Assembly (NCBI GenBank): GCA_013359265.1
Contig: JABWCD010000035.1
Location: forward strand, 1-64,000
Length of the DNA stretch: 64,000 bases
From: Candidatus Hydrogenedentota bacterium
Lineage (GTDB): Bacteria; Hydrogenedentota; Hydrogenedentia; Hydrogenedentales; SLHB01
Direction of reading: 5' to 3'
Below, piece after piece: positions 34,751 to 44,836 of this stretch. The notes beneath the pieces were generated by a model. That model was not told the origin of the DNA. It ran no database searches and saw only the letters and a program-made list of their open reading frames with translations. How positions within the stretch are numbered: the first letter of the stretch is position 1; each line of letters opens with the position of its first letter. Both the position numbers and the translations under genes were made by a program.

Positions 34751-35638
34751 TCACAGCGCCACACGCCTACGCTCAACAGATTCGCCGCGACGATCCAACA
34801 CCGTCACTGCCGTAACGCCATTCCGAAACAGATACTCCCGGGCCTCGGGAATACCCGCTCCGACCAACTCCGGCCCGTGGCTATCGTCACCAAAACAAAA
34901 CGGTACGCCCATTTCATTCGCACGCTGCAACAACCACGGCGCAGGGTACGGCGAATCGAGTCCCTTCCGCCAACCTGCGGTATTCAAATCCAGAATGCAG
35001 TCGTGCGCCTTGGCCACTTCCAATGCGCGCTCCGCCGCCTTGCGAATCGCCGGCGTATCGAGCGGTCCAAAAAGATGACCGTTCTTGCGGACAAGGTCGA
35101 GGTGTCCGACGACTTCCGGTTCCAGCGCTTCAATCATTCCCGATACGGCCGCGTAATACTCTACGGCGAGGGCCTCGAGCCCGCCCGCTATTTCCATGAC
35201 CCGCTCAAATTCCTCGACGCTGCTGTCGATGGAAATATCGTGGAGGTAATGGACCGACCCGACCATGTAGTCGAACCGAAACCGCTTGCGGTAGTCCAGC
35301 ATGATCTCCGCATACCGATCGTGTGGCACCACTTCGATTTCATACCCGCGCAGGATCGTGATGCGATCGGCATACTCCTTCGCCAACCGGAATATCGCCT
35401 CGCCATACGCCTCGAAATCCGCGAGAATCTTCTCTAACGTCCATCCCTTGTCGCGCTCATTCGCGTAACGATACCGCTCGCCGTGCCGCGGCGCGTGCTC
35501 GCTGATCCCATATATCTCGAAACCGCCCGCAATCGCCGCCTCGATGACCTCGCGTAATGTGCCGGTCGCGTGATCGCAAAACTCGCCCGAATGACCGCCA
35601 TGAAGGGAAACTTTCCATGGCGCGACTCCCGATCCCAT
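34751..35638 (-). CDS. PHP-domain histidinol-phosphatase-like enzyme
   Basis: A 295-residue PHP-domain phosphoesterase. Metal ligands are visible in SLHGGHSGEFC (an HxxH arrangement), in YGISEHAPR, in ILRGYEIEVVPH, in MVGSVHYLHD, and in the late GHLDLVRKNGH and FGDDSHGPEL segments. This set matches the HisJ/HisK histidinol-phosphate phosphatases, which complete the penultimate step of histidine synthesis, although related PHP enzymes hydrolyse other phosphates. ATG at 35638 has AAAGGTG upstream. No other his gene is nearby. The nearest neighbour on the same strand is an MFS transporter. Confidence 0.8.
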   Translation of the reverse strand: MGSGVAPWKVSLHGGHSGEFCDHATGTLREVIEAAIAGGFEIYGISEHAPRHGERYRYANERDKGWTLEKILADFEAYGEAIFRLAKEYADRITILRGYEIEVVPHDRYAEIMLDYRKRFRFDYMVGSVHYLHDISIDSSVEEFERVMEIAGGLEALAVEYYAAVSGMIEALEPEVVGHLDLVRKNGHLFGPLDTPAIRKAAERALEVAKAHDCILDLNTAGWRKGLDSPYPAPWLLQRANEMGVPFCFGDDSHGPELVGAGIPEAREYLFRNGVTAVTVLDRRGESVERRRVAL

Positions 35639-35749
35639 CAATATCACCTTTCAAACAACAGGGCGACCGCATCTGGCCGCCCGCCATCACAACTCCCGCG
35701 CTACGGTGCGTCTGTTCGCAATCGAATTGGCGATTGCGGATTCGACCGC

Positions 35750-37003
35750 CTACGCCGCCGCTTCGGAATGTACCGTCTTCGATTCGTCTACTCGAATGAG
35801 CAGCAGGCCGCCCAACGCAAATAAGACGATCAAACTGAATACGCCCTTTCGCGTGTCGCCCGTCGTCCATCCGATTCCCCCGACCATCACCGGCCCGAGA
35901 ATTGTCGCAAACTTGCCGAAGATATCGTAGAACCCAAAAAACTGCGCAGAATTTTCCGGCGGCACCAGTTTCGCGAACATGCTCCGGCTCAGCGACTGGA
36001 TGCCGCCCTGCGCGAACGCAATCATCATGGCCAGCACCCAGAAGTGCCACACCTCGCGTATGAAATACGCAAGGGAAGTGACCAAAAAGTAGACGCCGAT
36101 GCCTACAAGCACCATGCGCTTTGCGCCGGCAAATTTCGCGAGATATCCGAAAAGAATGGCGCATGGAAACGCGACTATCTGCGTCACGAGCAAAATCGTC
36201 AGCAGCTTGGTCTGGTCAATCCCTATATCAAGCCCAAACGCGACCGCCATTTTGTAAATCGTGTGTACGCCGTCGATATAAAGGAAGTACGCGATCAGAA
36301 ACCCAAAAAGCGCCCTGTATTTCGTGACGTTCCTCAATGTTCCGGCCAGCCGCGAAAGGCTCTCCCCGATTGGATTTGCGTGCTCCGGCACAAAGTGTAC
36401 CTGCCGCACGTTCAACAACATCGGAACGCTCAGCCCGAACCACCACAAGGCCGTGATGAGAAAGGCAATCCGCGTCGGCGCCAGCGTGGAGTCAAAGCCA
36501 ATCCGCTGATGCTGCGTTATAAGCAGCATACAAAGAATGTACGGAATCGTACTCGCAAAATATCCCCACGCAAACCCATTCGACGAGACCCAATCCATCC
36601 GGTCCTTTGTCGCGACGTCGACCAAAAAGGAATCGTAAAAAACGACCGCGCCGTAGAAGCCAATCGTAGAGAGTCCAAATAGCGCGAGGCAGAACAGCCA
36701 CTCTCCCTCCCCCACAAGCGGAAGCGCCGCCGTCGCGACGAGACCAATCGTAAGAAATGTAACGAACAACCGCTTCTTGAACCCGCGATGGTCGGCAAGC
36801 GCGCCAAGCATCGGCGACATGATCGCCACGAAGACCATTGCGACCGTATTGCCGACTCCCCAGTAGAATGTCGACTCCTCGTCCGCCATGCCCTTCGCGG
36901 CGTAAGATTTGAAGAAAATCGGTAAGATGGTCGTCGTGACGATCAAAGTCTGCGCGCTATTCGCGCAGTCGTAAAGTATCCAGCTTCGTTCGGCTTTGGT
37001 CAC
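35750..37003 (-). CDS. UMF1-family MFS transporter (Atg22-like)
   Basis: A 417-residue protein with about 12 membrane segments. The UMF1/Atg22 family is recognised from the N-terminal SWILYDCANSA, the loop PMLGALADHRGFKKR, and the later AQGGIQSLSRSMFAKLVPPENSAQFFGFYDIFGKFA. Members include vacuolar amino-acid effluxers in yeast and many bacterial transporters of unknown substrate. The GTG at 37003 places the conserved N-terminus correctly; an ATG 21 codons upstream adds only non-conserved sequence. Confidence 0.88.
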   Translation of the reverse strand: MTKAERSWILYDCANSAQTLIVTTTILPIFFKSYAAKGMADEESTFYWGVGNTVAMVFVAIMSPMLGALADHRGFKKRLFVTFLTIGLVATAALPLVGEGEWLFCLALFGLSTIGFYGAVVFYDSFLVDVATKDRMDWVSSNGFAWGYFASTIPYILCMLLITQHQRIGFDSTLAPTRIAFLITALWWFGLSVPMLLNVRQVHFVPEHANPIGESLSRLAGTLRNVTKYRALFGFLIAYFLYIDGVHTIYKMAVAFGLDIGIDQTKLLTILLVTQIVAFPCAILFGYLAKFAGAKRMVLVGIGVYFLVTSLAYFIREVWHFWVLAMMIAFAQGGIQSLSRSMFAKLVPPENSAQFFGFYDIFGKFATILGPVMVGGIGWTTGDTRKGVFSLIVLFALGGLLLIRVDESKTVHSEAAA

Positions 37004-37172
37004 GGAACAGTTCCCCGGATTCGAGGCGTAAGTGTGGCGCGACGAGCGTATGGAGTCAAACCACATTCCCGAGGGAGGCTATTCCGACAGCGGCCCAACA
37101 GGTTGGAAAACGCAGCTCCCGAAGTGTAAGACTGGCTTGGGAAACTCCGCCGCAATCCAGGGGGACTAAATC

Positions 37173-38030
37173 ATGATCACATCGCTGTGCCTCGGAGTCG
37201 CGATTTTCGCCGCCGCCGAAACCGTCACAACGGGCCCAGTCGAATTGGTCGCGGACGGGTTTGTGTTTACCGAGGGACCAGTATGGATCCCCAGCGGAGG
37301 GTTGGTATTCAGCGACATCCCAGCCAATCGCATTTACAGAGTGGACAAGACGATCTTCCGCGAGCCGAGCAACAACTCGAACGGCCTTGTCATCGATACC
37401 CAGGGCCGGCTTATCGCATGCGAACATGGTTCGCGCTCCGTTACACGCACCGAGAAAGACGGCACAATCACAACCATCGCCTCAACCTTCGACGGCAAGA
37501 AGCTCAATAGCCCGAATGACGCCACCGTCCGCGCCGATGGCACAATCTTCTTCACCGACCCGCCGTATGGGGTCAAGCAAGAAGAGCGGGAACTGGATTT
37601 TCAGGGTGTGTACGCAATCCTGCCGGATGGACGGGTGAGCAGCGTCGCGCCGGACTTTATCAAGCCGAATGGCATCGGCCTCTCGCCCGACGGCAACACA
37701 CTGTACGTCGCGGACACCGAGGGCAGTCACATCCGCGCATTCGACGTGGCGAAGGACGGCTCGCTCTCCAACAACCGCGTATTCTGTGAACTGCCTCACC
37801 CCGACGGCATGGCCATTGACCAAAAGGGATACGTCTGGTGCACGGCGGGAGATGGCGTGCGCGTTTACAGTCCAAAGGGCGAACTCGTTCACACCGTCGT
37901 CGTCCCGCAGGTCCCCGCGAATTGCGGATTTGGCGATGCAGACGGCATGACGCTGTACATCACCGCGCGCACGGGCCTGTACAAGGTGCGGTGCGCCACG
38001 CCAGGTCTCGGATTCCCTGCGGGCAAGTGA
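37173..38030 (+). CDS. SMP-30/gluconolactonase-family secreted protein
   Basis: A 285-residue six-bladed propeller with a short signal sequence (CLGVAIFAAAE). Family hallmarks are FTEGPVW, FSDIPANRIYR, NSNGLVIDTQGRLIACEHG, the metal-site segment LNSPNDATVRADGTIFFTDPPYG, PNGIGLSPDGNTLYVADT and CTAGDGVRVYSP. The ligands (E in TEGP, N in SPND, N in PNGI, D around ELPHPDGMA) seem intact. Such proteins hydrolyse sugar lactones. GGGGGACT precedes the ATG. The next gene starts three bases after its stop, so both are probably made together. Confidence 0.9.
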   Translation: MITSLCLGVAIFAAAETVTTGPVELVADGFVFTEGPVWIPSGGLVFSDIPANRIYRVDKTIFREPSNNSNGLVIDTQGRLIACEHGSRSVTRTEKDGTITTIASTFDGKKLNSPNDATVRADGTIFFTDPPYGVKQEERELDFQGVYAILPDGRVSSVAPDFIKPNGIGLSPDGNTLYVADTEGSHIRAFDVAKDGSLSNNRVFCELPHPDGMAIDQKGYVWCTAGDGVRVYSPKGELVHTVVVPQVPANCGFGDADGMTLYITARTGLYKVRCATPGLGFPAGK

Positions 38031-38033
38031 TTG

Positions 38034-39413
38034 ATGCTTGTCGCGCTCTGCATTGCCGCCTCGATCTCCGCGCCCGAAGCGACGTATCAAATCAGTGCCG
38101 CGAAGGGCCCGTATTTTGTCTGCGACGAACGCGTCATCATGGACCGCTGGCTCGCGGAACGGTTCGTGGTGCAGCCTACGCGCTATGAAAACAACCCCGT
38201 CATGCGGCGCGAGTTTCCGTGGGAAGGGTCGGGTCCACACCTCGGCGGGTCGGTGTTGTATGACGCCGCGGACAACAAGTTTCGCATGTGGTACAGCGTT
38301 TTCAATCGGCACGCGTACGACAATCGGCTGCCCTTCTCATACAACGTGTGTTACGCCGAATCCGGCGACGGCATTGCTTGGAGCAAGCCGTTTCTCCGCG
38401 TCTTTGACTACGAGGGCAGCACGGAAAACAACGTCATAAAACTCGGCACTGACAAGACGCAGAACATTGACGTGTGCCTGAATCCGCGCCCCGATCGATG
38501 GCCGGGCAAATTCCTCGCGGTGCACAACCAGAAGGGCGGCTTGTTCATCTCGTCCTCAAACAACGGCGCTACTTTCGATTGGCTGTGGCAGGAACCCGCA
38601 CTCGCGTACCACAGCGACACGCACAACAACTTCGTGTACGACGAGGTTCGCGACCGCTGGTTGCTCTACTGCCGGCCACGAACCTATGCAGGCGATCACA
38701 AACGCCGCGTTTCAATGCAGTCCTCGAACGACCTTCAACATTGGACGCACGAAGAGACGATTCTCGTGCCCGGCGAAGACGAGAAGCCGGAGTTCTACGG
38801 CATGGCCGTGTGGCGGCGCGGCGATCTCTTCTTCGGTTCGCTGCAAGTCTACGACCGCTACACAGGCCACCCGCACGTCGAGCTGGCATGGAGCGGCGAT
38901 GGCGAACGCTGGCGCCAAATTCCAACGCATCCCGAGTTTGTTTCGCGCGGGCCAAAGGGCGCATGGGACGCAGGCATGGTCTTTCTTGCCGACTCCCCCA
39001 TCGAACTCGGCGACACCGTGCGCTTCTACTACGGCGGCTTCGCGCTCCCGCATGACACGAAGGAAGAAAACATCGGTGCAATAGGTTTGCTCACATCGCA
39101 ACGCGACCGCTTCATCGGCATTCGCCCGACCGGCGCCGAACCCGGCTTCGTGCTCACGCGTCCGTTCAATCCGAATGGCCGCCGCCTCTTCGTGAACGCG
39201 CGCGCAGCGGGCGAACTCCGCGCCGAGGTGCGCGTCGGCAATAACAAGACGCTCGACGGATGGACGTTCGACGCCTGTGATCCGTTTACGGGAGACAGCC
39301 TGGACGCCGAGATAACGTGGGGTGGCAAGCATCTTGGCGATCTCTCGGAGCAGGAAGTCTCGCTCAACTTCAAGCTGGACCGCGCCGAACTGTTCACGCT
39401 TGATCTTCGCTAA
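38034..39413 (+). CDS. Secreted GH43/GH32-like five-bladed propeller protein
   Basis: A 459-residue protein with a short signal-like N-terminus (MLVALCIAASISAPEA). Repeating blade motifs follow: DAADNKFRMWYS, YAESGDGIAWSKP, YDEVRDRWLLYCRP, SSNDLQHWTHEE, YDRYTGHPHVELAWSGDGERW and GAWDAGMVF. This pattern is typical of the glycosidase-type propellers in the GH43/GH32/GH130 group, which act on plant or algal glycans. The C-terminal 110 residues may form a beta-sandwich accessory domain. Catalytic acids could not be assigned, so the activity is a guess; coupling to the lactonase-like gene supports a sugar role. Confidence 0.65.
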   Translation: MLVALCIAASISAPEATYQISAAKGPYFVCDERVIMDRWLAERFVVQPTRYENNPVMRREFPWEGSGPHLGGSVLYDAADNKFRMWYSVFNRHAYDNRLPFSYNVCYAESGDGIAWSKPFLRVFDYEGSTENNVIKLGTDKTQNIDVCLNPRPDRWPGKFLAVHNQKGGLFISSSNNGATFDWLWQEPALAYHSDTHNNFVYDEVRDRWLLYCRPRTYAGDHKRRVSMQSSNDLQHWTHEETILVPGEDEKPEFYGMAVWRRGDLFFGSLQVYDRYTGHPHVELAWSGDGERWRQIPTHPEFVSRGPKGAWDAGMVFLADSPIELGDTVRFYYGGFALPHDTKEENIGAIGLLTSQRDRFIGIRPTGAEPGFVLTRPFNPNGRRLFVNARAAGELRAEVRVGNNKTLDGWTFDACDPFTGDSLDAEITWGGKHLGDLSEQEVSLNFKLDRAELFTLDLR

Positions 39414-39484
39414 CGCCCAATTTTTCGCTTGCCATCTCGCGAGTTTCGTGGTTCAATATATCTGAAATCTATTTCAGGTGTACC

Positions 39485-40552
39485 ATGCTCGACCCAACCA
39501 AAGCCATTCGCGGACGCGGCGCCACGAAGAACCCGCGAAACCGGTTCGACGAAATCGCATATGTCCGCGACGACGAATGGGACGAAGAGGAGACGCCGCG
39601 TCCGGGGACTGTCTATCTGCCCGACGCGTCAAAGAGCATTCTCGCGACAAACGACAGTCCTGACATTCCGTTCGACGCGAGCCTCAACCCATACCGCGGC
39701 TGCGAGCACGGCTGTGTCTACTGCTACGCCCGCCCCACGCACGAATACTTTGGCTATTCCGCGGGCCTCGATTTTGAGACCAAGATATTCGTCAAGCACG
39801 AAGCGCCGGAATTGTTGCGCAGAGAACTCATGTCGAAACGATGGGAGCCGAAGTCGATCAGCATTTCCGGCGTGACCGACCCCTACCAACCGATTGAACG
39901 CAAGCTGCAAATCACGCGGCGATGCCTCGAAGTGCTCGCCGAATTCCGAAATCCCTGCGGCATCGTCACAAAGAACCGGCTCGTCACACGCGATATCGAC
40001 GTACTCCAGGAACTGGCGAGCTACAATGCCGCGCTCGTGTTCGTCAGCGTGACGACGTTGGACGTCCCGCTTAACCGCGCGATGGAGCCGCGCACGTCGC
40101 TGCCGCAACATCGGTTGGACACGATACGCGCGCTGAAGGAAGCGGGCGTTCCCGTGGGCGTATTGATCGCGCCGATAGTCCCCGGGCTGACGGACGAAGA
40201 AATCCCGCGCATCGCCGAGGCCGCCGCAGACGCCGGCGCAACGCACGCGGGCTTCATCATGCTGCGCTTGCCCTACGCCGTCGCGCCACTGTTCGAGGCC
40301 TGGCTCGATCAGCACTACCCCGCGCGAAAGGAAAAAATACTCAACCGCGTCCGCTCGATGCGCGGCGGCAATCTCTACAAGTCCGAATTCGGTTCCCGCA
40401 TGCGCGGCGAGGGTTTCCACGCCGATCAGATCGAAAACATTTTCAAAGTCGCCTGCAACAAACACGGACTGAACAAGACCGGCGTAAATCTATCGACTGC
40501 GTACTTCAGGCGGCCGGAAACTACCGGCCAACTGGAGTTGTTCGCAAAATAG
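39485..40552 (+). CDS. PA0069-family radical SAM protein (SplB-like)
   Basis: A 355-residue radical SAM protein with the cluster motif C73-x3-C77-x2-C80 in RGCEHGCVYCYARP. Typical neighbours are ISGVTDPYQPIER and the segment TRRCLEVL. These are shared with the PA0069 family and distantly with spore photoproduct lyase SplB. The family is widespread, and its natural reaction has not been firmly established. The ATG at 39485 begins the conserved N-terminus with IRGRGATKNPRNRF. No operon partner is evident, as the flanking genes encode secreted proteins. Confidence 0.9.
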   Translation: MLDPTKAIRGRGATKNPRNRFDEIAYVRDDEWDEEETPRPGTVYLPDASKSILATNDSPDIPFDASLNPYRGCEHGCVYCYARPTHEYFGYSAGLDFETKIFVKHEAPELLRRELMSKRWEPKSISISGVTDPYQPIERKLQITRRCLEVLAEFRNPCGIVTKNRLVTRDIDVLQELASYNAALVFVSVTTLDVPLNRAMEPRTSLPQHRLDTIRALKEAGVPVGVLIAPIVPGLTDEEIPRIAEAAADAGATHAGFIMLRLPYAVAPLFEAWLDQHYPARKEKILNRVRSMRGGNLYKSEFGSRMRGEGFHADQIENIFKVACNKHGLNKTGVNLSTAYFRRPETTGQLELFAK

Positions 40553-40617
40553 TGAAAGGCGGCTTTCATAGTGTATAATAGTGTATCAATTAGCTCCCCC
40601 AGAAAGGAGATCTGCTC

Positions 40618-41787
40618 ATGGCCCGACCGCTGCGTGCCGTGACGTGGCCCGGTGTCTTGGCTATTGCGTTCGTATCGGGGATGATGGGTTGCCAGCCTGC
40701 CTTTGTTCCGTTGCAGATCGACCCGGCGGCGATCGAATTCAGCTACAACGTCGATTCGATTGATTTTCGCGTTGCGAGGGCTGCCGAACGGCCTCCCGAC
40801 CCCAATTTCAGGATTACCGATGGCGGCACGGAATGGTTGGATGTAGAGCCGCGCAAAGGCAGCAGCACCGGCCCTGACGACTGGGCCAATTTCACGGTGA
40901 CTGTCGACCGCTCCAAGATGAATTTGGGCCTCAATGCCGCCCAACTCGAGTTTGTCTCGCCTAGCGCACCACGGCAACTGGTCTCCGTTATGGCCTCGAG
41001 GGCGCTGGCCGCGGACTTCGCCGCAACGCCGCTGGTGGGCCTACCCCTTCAGGAAGTCAGTTTCTTCGACATTTCCATTGCGGCGCCGGCATGGGACCAG
41101 ATTTCTGGATGGATGTGGGACTTCGGCGATGGGACCGGCCCAAGCTACGCGCAGAATCCCAAACACACCTACACAAGCCCCGGTAAGTACACTGTGACGT
41201 TGGAGGTCCGAGCGGGTCTCGTCGCCGAGACCATCGTCAAAAAAGAATACATCGAGGTCGTCGCACCGGAGGCACCAATGGCGGACTTCGTCGCTTTGCC
41301 CCTGAGTCCGCCGGTGAATATGGTCGTCCAATTTACGAACCTGTCTACGAGCGGCGACGGCATTGCGTCGTGGTTCTGGACGTTTGGCGACGGTTCGTTC
41401 AGCACCGACATGCATCCGCGGCACGTGTATTCCGCAATCGGCATGTACACCGTATCCCTCACCGTCGCCGACAGCTACGGAAGTTCGGACACCGAGACAA
41501 AAAACGATTACATCGACGTCCAGCCCACCGGGCCCACGGCACAATTTTCCGCCCCCGGGCGCGTGGTGTTGGCCGGCAGCTCCGTCTACTTTACCGATCT
41601 TTCCGATCCCGGTTCCTCGCCGATCACAATGTGGGAGTGGTTCTTCGGCGACGGCGGAGCCAGTAACGTGCAGAATCCCTCGCACACCTACGCCGCGGCG
41701 GGGCAGTATACGGTTACCCTCACCGTTTGGACGCCGATCGGTCACGACACAAGAACAAAGACCAACTACATAACAGTAATAGAGTAA
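40618..41787 (+). CDS. PKD-domain lipoprotein
   Basis: A 389-residue protein with a lipobox-like signal end (VSGMMGC, cysteine about residue 25), predicting lipid anchoring. After an N-terminal beta-rich domain with BACON-like character (residues about 30-125) come three PKD domains. These are marked by WMWDFGDGTGPSYAQNPKHTY, WFWTFGDGSFSTDMHPRHVY and WEWFFGDGGASNVQNPSHTY, each ending in YTVTL or YTVSL. PKD repeats mediate protein or carbohydrate contacts on cell surfaces. The start follows AGAAAGGAGA. No catalytic domain was seen. Confidence 0.88.
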   Translation: MARPLRAVTWPGVLAIAFVSGMMGCQPAFVPLQIDPAAIEFSYNVDSIDFRVARAAERPPDPNFRITDGGTEWLDVEPRKGSSTGPDDWANFTVTVDRSKMNLGLNAAQLEFVSPSAPRQLVSVMASRALAADFAATPLVGLPLQEVSFFDISIAAPAWDQISGWMWDFGDGTGPSYAQNPKHTYTSPGKYTVTLEVRAGLVAETIVKKEYIEVVAPEAPMADFVALPLSPPVNMVVQFTNLSTSGDGIASWFWTFGDGSFSTDMHPRHVYSAIGMYTVSLTVADSYGSSDTETKNDYIDVQPTGPTAQFSAPGRVVLAGSSVYFTDLSDPGSSPITMWEWFFGDGGASNVQNPSHTYAAAGQYTVTLTVWTPIGHDTRTKTNYITVIE

Positions 41788-41923
41788 CAAAGCAGAGAGC
41801 GGTCGCAATGTCCAGCCTCTTTCCCGATTCTTACGCGGACATCCGGCGCACACGTTATCCTTTGCGCGCGCTGAAGCCTGATGCCTCTATGTTCTCACAC
41901 TTTTTTCGCGTCGAGAATTCGGA

Positions 41924-44008
41924 CTATCGTCGTTCGACCCCTGACCGCGCGGGTATCGCCGCGCGGTACCCGTCGAGTTGCAGGCCGATTTGATCGAAGG
42001 GAATCGGCTCGAAGCCCGGTACGGTCTTGAACACGATCGAGTCCTCCCGCAGGGCATAGTTCCCGTTCGCGGCGTCCACGAATCCCGGGTCCCAGCGAAG
42101 GATCAAATTATCGCGCACGTCCCAATTTCCGTCGATGGACGATTCGCATTTCACAATCACGTTGCGCGCGGAGTGATTCAGCCGCGGTACCTTCCACGAC
42201 TCCATGAACCCGGCAAGCGCCGGATAGCGGTCCGTGTACGGCGGCTTGGTGATGTCCACTTCCTTGAGTAAGCGCTCTTGCCATAACGACTCACCGAGCC
42301 ACTGCTGCCATGTCGTGTCCGGCCAGGGCGACGCGCCCATCGCGCGTTTGCACTCGATAAAAATGTTGTTCTCGACCCAATTGTCGTGGCCACCGTGACT
42401 GAACACCGCGCCGTGGTTGCCCCCGGCCGCGCGCAGGAACACGTTGCCGTACACGCGTTGCCCTCCGGCGCCGTCGTCGAAGTAGATTGCGGAGCTGCCG
42501 TGCGCCATCTTGCTGCCCACGTCGTGCCAGAAGTTGTAACGCAAGACGGTGCCGCGTTCCGACGGATTGCGGCCCATGTAAAACGCGCCGCAGTCGTCGC
42601 TGTCCATGCCGATGTTGTACACCTCGTTGTACTCGATGAGGTGATCGTTCCCCCCGATAGTGATGCCCTGGTGCGGCGCATCGTGTATCCAATTGTGCGC
42701 GACGCGAACGCCAACGCCGCCGAGCAGCATGTTGTATGCATGCGTAGCCTGTCGAAGCGATACGTGGTGGATGTCGTTGTTCTCGATTCGATGGCCGGAC
42801 GATGTCAGGGACTTTCGATCGCCTCCGGACACGACGACGCCATTCGTGCCGGCGCCGTAGATATCACACGCGACGACGCTGTGGTCCTCGCCACCGATTA
42901 CTTCAATTCCGCTGAGGCCCGTGTTGCGGACGATGCACCCGTTGATGGCTACGTTGCTGCCGCCCTCGATTTTGACGGCGGCGCCCGCGCACATCTCGAA
43001 CGTCAGACCGCGAACAACGACGTTCGCCACGTTTGCCAAAGACATAAGCGGCTCGCGCAGCGTCGTGAGCACTATGTCATGTCCGTCGCCGGAGGCGGGC
43101 GGCCAAAAGTAGAGGACACCGTTCTCACGATCGATGAAGTATTCGCCGGGTTGGTCCAACTCTTCGAGCAGATTGAACGCCTTGTATCGACGCGGCGCGG
43201 AGTTGCCGCTTCCGATACCGTACACATGCCGCTCGGCGAGCGTAATCCGTCTCTTTTCCGTATCGATCGATTCGATTTTGATGCTGTCGATCGCCCAGTC
43301 GAAACACCAATACCCTTGCAGCCACACCGCCGGCGCGGCGGCCCATCGTTCCGGACGATCGCCGGAATAGGCGAACACGCCGAGCTTATCCGATGCGTGG
43401 TTGCGCCACGGGGCTGGGCCGCTCTCGACCACCTCCGCGATTTCCGCCCACCCCTCGTTCGGCCACCGCGCCAGAACCATGCGCATACCGTCGTAATAGA
43501 GTTCCGAAACCGCGGGCGCCGCCTCAAAATGACTCGGCATTTCGCCGGTATCGGCGATACCCAATGCGCGGAGATCGGACCACAGGACGTGACCCCGCGC
43601 CGACTCGTCCATTCGCCCCACGATTGTTTCGTCTGTGATCGGGAGAAGGGCATCGACGGGCACCGCGCGCCCGCCAATGATTCGTGGAGACTCCCCTTCC
43701 GCGGCGCGGTACACGACTGGCGATTCGGCACTGCCGCCGTCTTCGGCGCCCAGCGCAAACGATTCCGCCAGCGGATACACGCCGCCGTGCAGCCAGACGG
43801 TCACCGCTTCACCCGTTGCAGCCTGACCGCGCCGCACATCGCGTATCGCGTCCCGCGCGCGCACGAGCGTCGCAAACGGCGCTTCCGCGGTGCCCGGGTT
43901 CGTATCGAGTCCAGTGGGAAGGACGTGGAATTCCAGCGCGGCCGCGGACGCGCTCAGCAACACAACCGCGCTGAACGCGACCGCGGTTCTATTCGATTGC
44001 AGATTCAT
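41924..44008 (-). CDS. Secreted right-handed parallel beta-helix protein
   Basis: A 694-residue protein with a signal peptide (FSAVVLLSASAAA). The start of a pectate-lyase-like/DUF1565 region, FHVLPTGLDTNPGTAEAPFATLVRARDAI, follows. The middle and C-terminal parts contain beta-helix coils with repeating short strands and asparagines, e.g. FEMCAGAAVKIEGGSNVAINGCIVRNTG, HRIENNDIHHV and NWIHDAPHQGITIGGNDHLIEYNEVYN. Such proteins bind or cleave polysaccharides. The ATG at 44008 begins right before the signal peptide; the frame upstream is not conserved in character. No lyase catalytic signature was identified. Confidence 0.82.
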   Translation of the reverse strand: MNLQSNRTAVAFSAVVLLSASAAALEFHVLPTGLDTNPGTAEAPFATLVRARDAIRDVRRGQAATGEAVTVWLHGGVYPLAESFALGAEDGGSAESPVVYRAAEGESPRIIGGRAVPVDALLPITDETIVGRMDESARGHVLWSDLRALGIADTGEMPSHFEAAPAVSELYYDGMRMVLARWPNEGWAEIAEVVESGPAPWRNHASDKLGVFAYSGDRPERWAAAPAVWLQGYWCFDWAIDSIKIESIDTEKRRITLAERHVYGIGSGNSAPRRYKAFNLLEELDQPGEYFIDRENGVLYFWPPASGDGHDIVLTTLREPLMSLANVANVVVRGLTFEMCAGAAVKIEGGSNVAINGCIVRNTGLSGIEVIGGEDHSVVACDIYGAGTNGVVVSGGDRKSLTSSGHRIENNDIHHVSLRQATHAYNMLLGGVGVRVAHNWIHDAPHQGITIGGNDHLIEYNEVYNIGMDSDDCGAFYMGRNPSERGTVLRYNFWHDVGSKMAHGSSAIYFDDGAGGQRVYGNVFLRAAGGNHGAVFSHGGHDNWVENNIFIECKRAMGASPWPDTTWQQWLGESLWQERLLKEVDITKPPYTDRYPALAGFMESWKVPRLNHSARNVIVKCESSIDGNWDVRDNLILRWDPGFVDAANGNYALREDSIVFKTVPGFEPIPFDQIGLQLDGYRAAIPARSGVERR

Positions 44009-44019
44009 CTCGGTACTTT

Positions 44020-44823
44020 CTAATGCCCACGCCAAAACATTTCGTACAGGGTCAGCATAATCTCGACGACAATGAGTATGACGATGTACCACTCGACGCG
44101 CAGGTTCCGCCGGTGGTGCAGCAGATCGAGAACGGTTTCAACCGTGCGCGAAGTTAGTTTGAGCTTGCGTTCCAACGCCGCCTGCCGCTCGCGCAACTCA
44201 TATTCTGTCGCCAGACGCGCATAAAGCGGTTCGAGTTCGACACGCTCCCACAGCACCTCCGGTTTCTCCGCGACTTCGATGCGCCCGACCATCTTGTGTT
44301 CGATGAGCATCGCGCCGCCGATGTGCGATAGGAGTTTCTTCGAACTGCGAAACGTCCAGTTGCCCCGTTCGAGCGCGGCCGCGAGCGGCTCGACGCGGTC
44401 GAACGTTTTCGCGATGATGTCCTCGTAGCGCTCGAGCACCACGCTCTCCGCCAGCACGTCCGCAACCAGTTGCAGCCGCTCGACGCCGGCGTCGCGCAGC
44501 ACGATGACGCCCTGCACGACGCGTTCGTCCGCCGCCGAATCGATCTCGAGTTCCGCCTGCTCCTGATACAGACGCTCGTGCGGCTCGTTGATGAGCTTCT
44601 TGATATCGGTCAGGAACGCAGCCTCTTCGATCGGTTCCAAACCGAACATGATGACGGCGCCATAGCGGAACACGACCACACAGCCGGCGCTCCCGGCGCG
44701 AATCGTGAGCGGCGTTGTCGCAATCCGGCCGGTTACGTCGAGAAGCGGCGTCTCGATGCGATCCGCGAGCAGGACTGCATTCGCACGAATACGCTTGCGT
44801 CCCGCGAACAACGTGGTGTCCAT
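44020..44823 (-). CDS. RMD1-family (DUF155) protein with C-terminal anchor
   Basis: A 267-residue protein of the RMD1/YagE family. Recognisable parts are VVFRYGAVIMFGL near residue 50, a charged helical middle with QGVIVLRDAGVERLQLVADVLAESVVLERYED, and the end LDLLHHRRNLRVEWYIVILIVVEIMLTLYEM, which forms a C-terminal membrane anchor. Relatives are mitochondrial RMD1 and Sif2-like proteins, whose molecular role is not well defined. Its stop lies 11 bases before the start of the beta-helix gene on the same strand. Two inverted repeats fill the gap to fadJ upstream. Confidence 0.8.
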   Translation of the reverse strand: MDTTLFAGRKRIRANAVLLADRIETPLLDVTGRIATTPLTIRAGSAGCVVVFRYGAVIMFGLEPIEEAAFLTDIKKLINEPHERLYQEQAELEIDSAADERVVQGVIVLRDAGVERLQLVADVLAESVVLERYEDIIAKTFDRVEPLAAALERGNWTFRSSKKLLSHIGGAMLIEHKMVGRIEVAEKPEVLWERVELEPLYARLATEYELRERQAALERKLKLTSRTVETVLDLLHHRRNLRVEWYIVILIVVEIMLTLYEMFWRGH

Positions 44824-44836
44824 GTACGGTTATCCC

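Noticed and set aside
42386-44023. A 545-codon frame opposite the beta-helix gene
   Set aside because: Antisense shadow of a well-supported secreted protein, with no ribosome site or motif.
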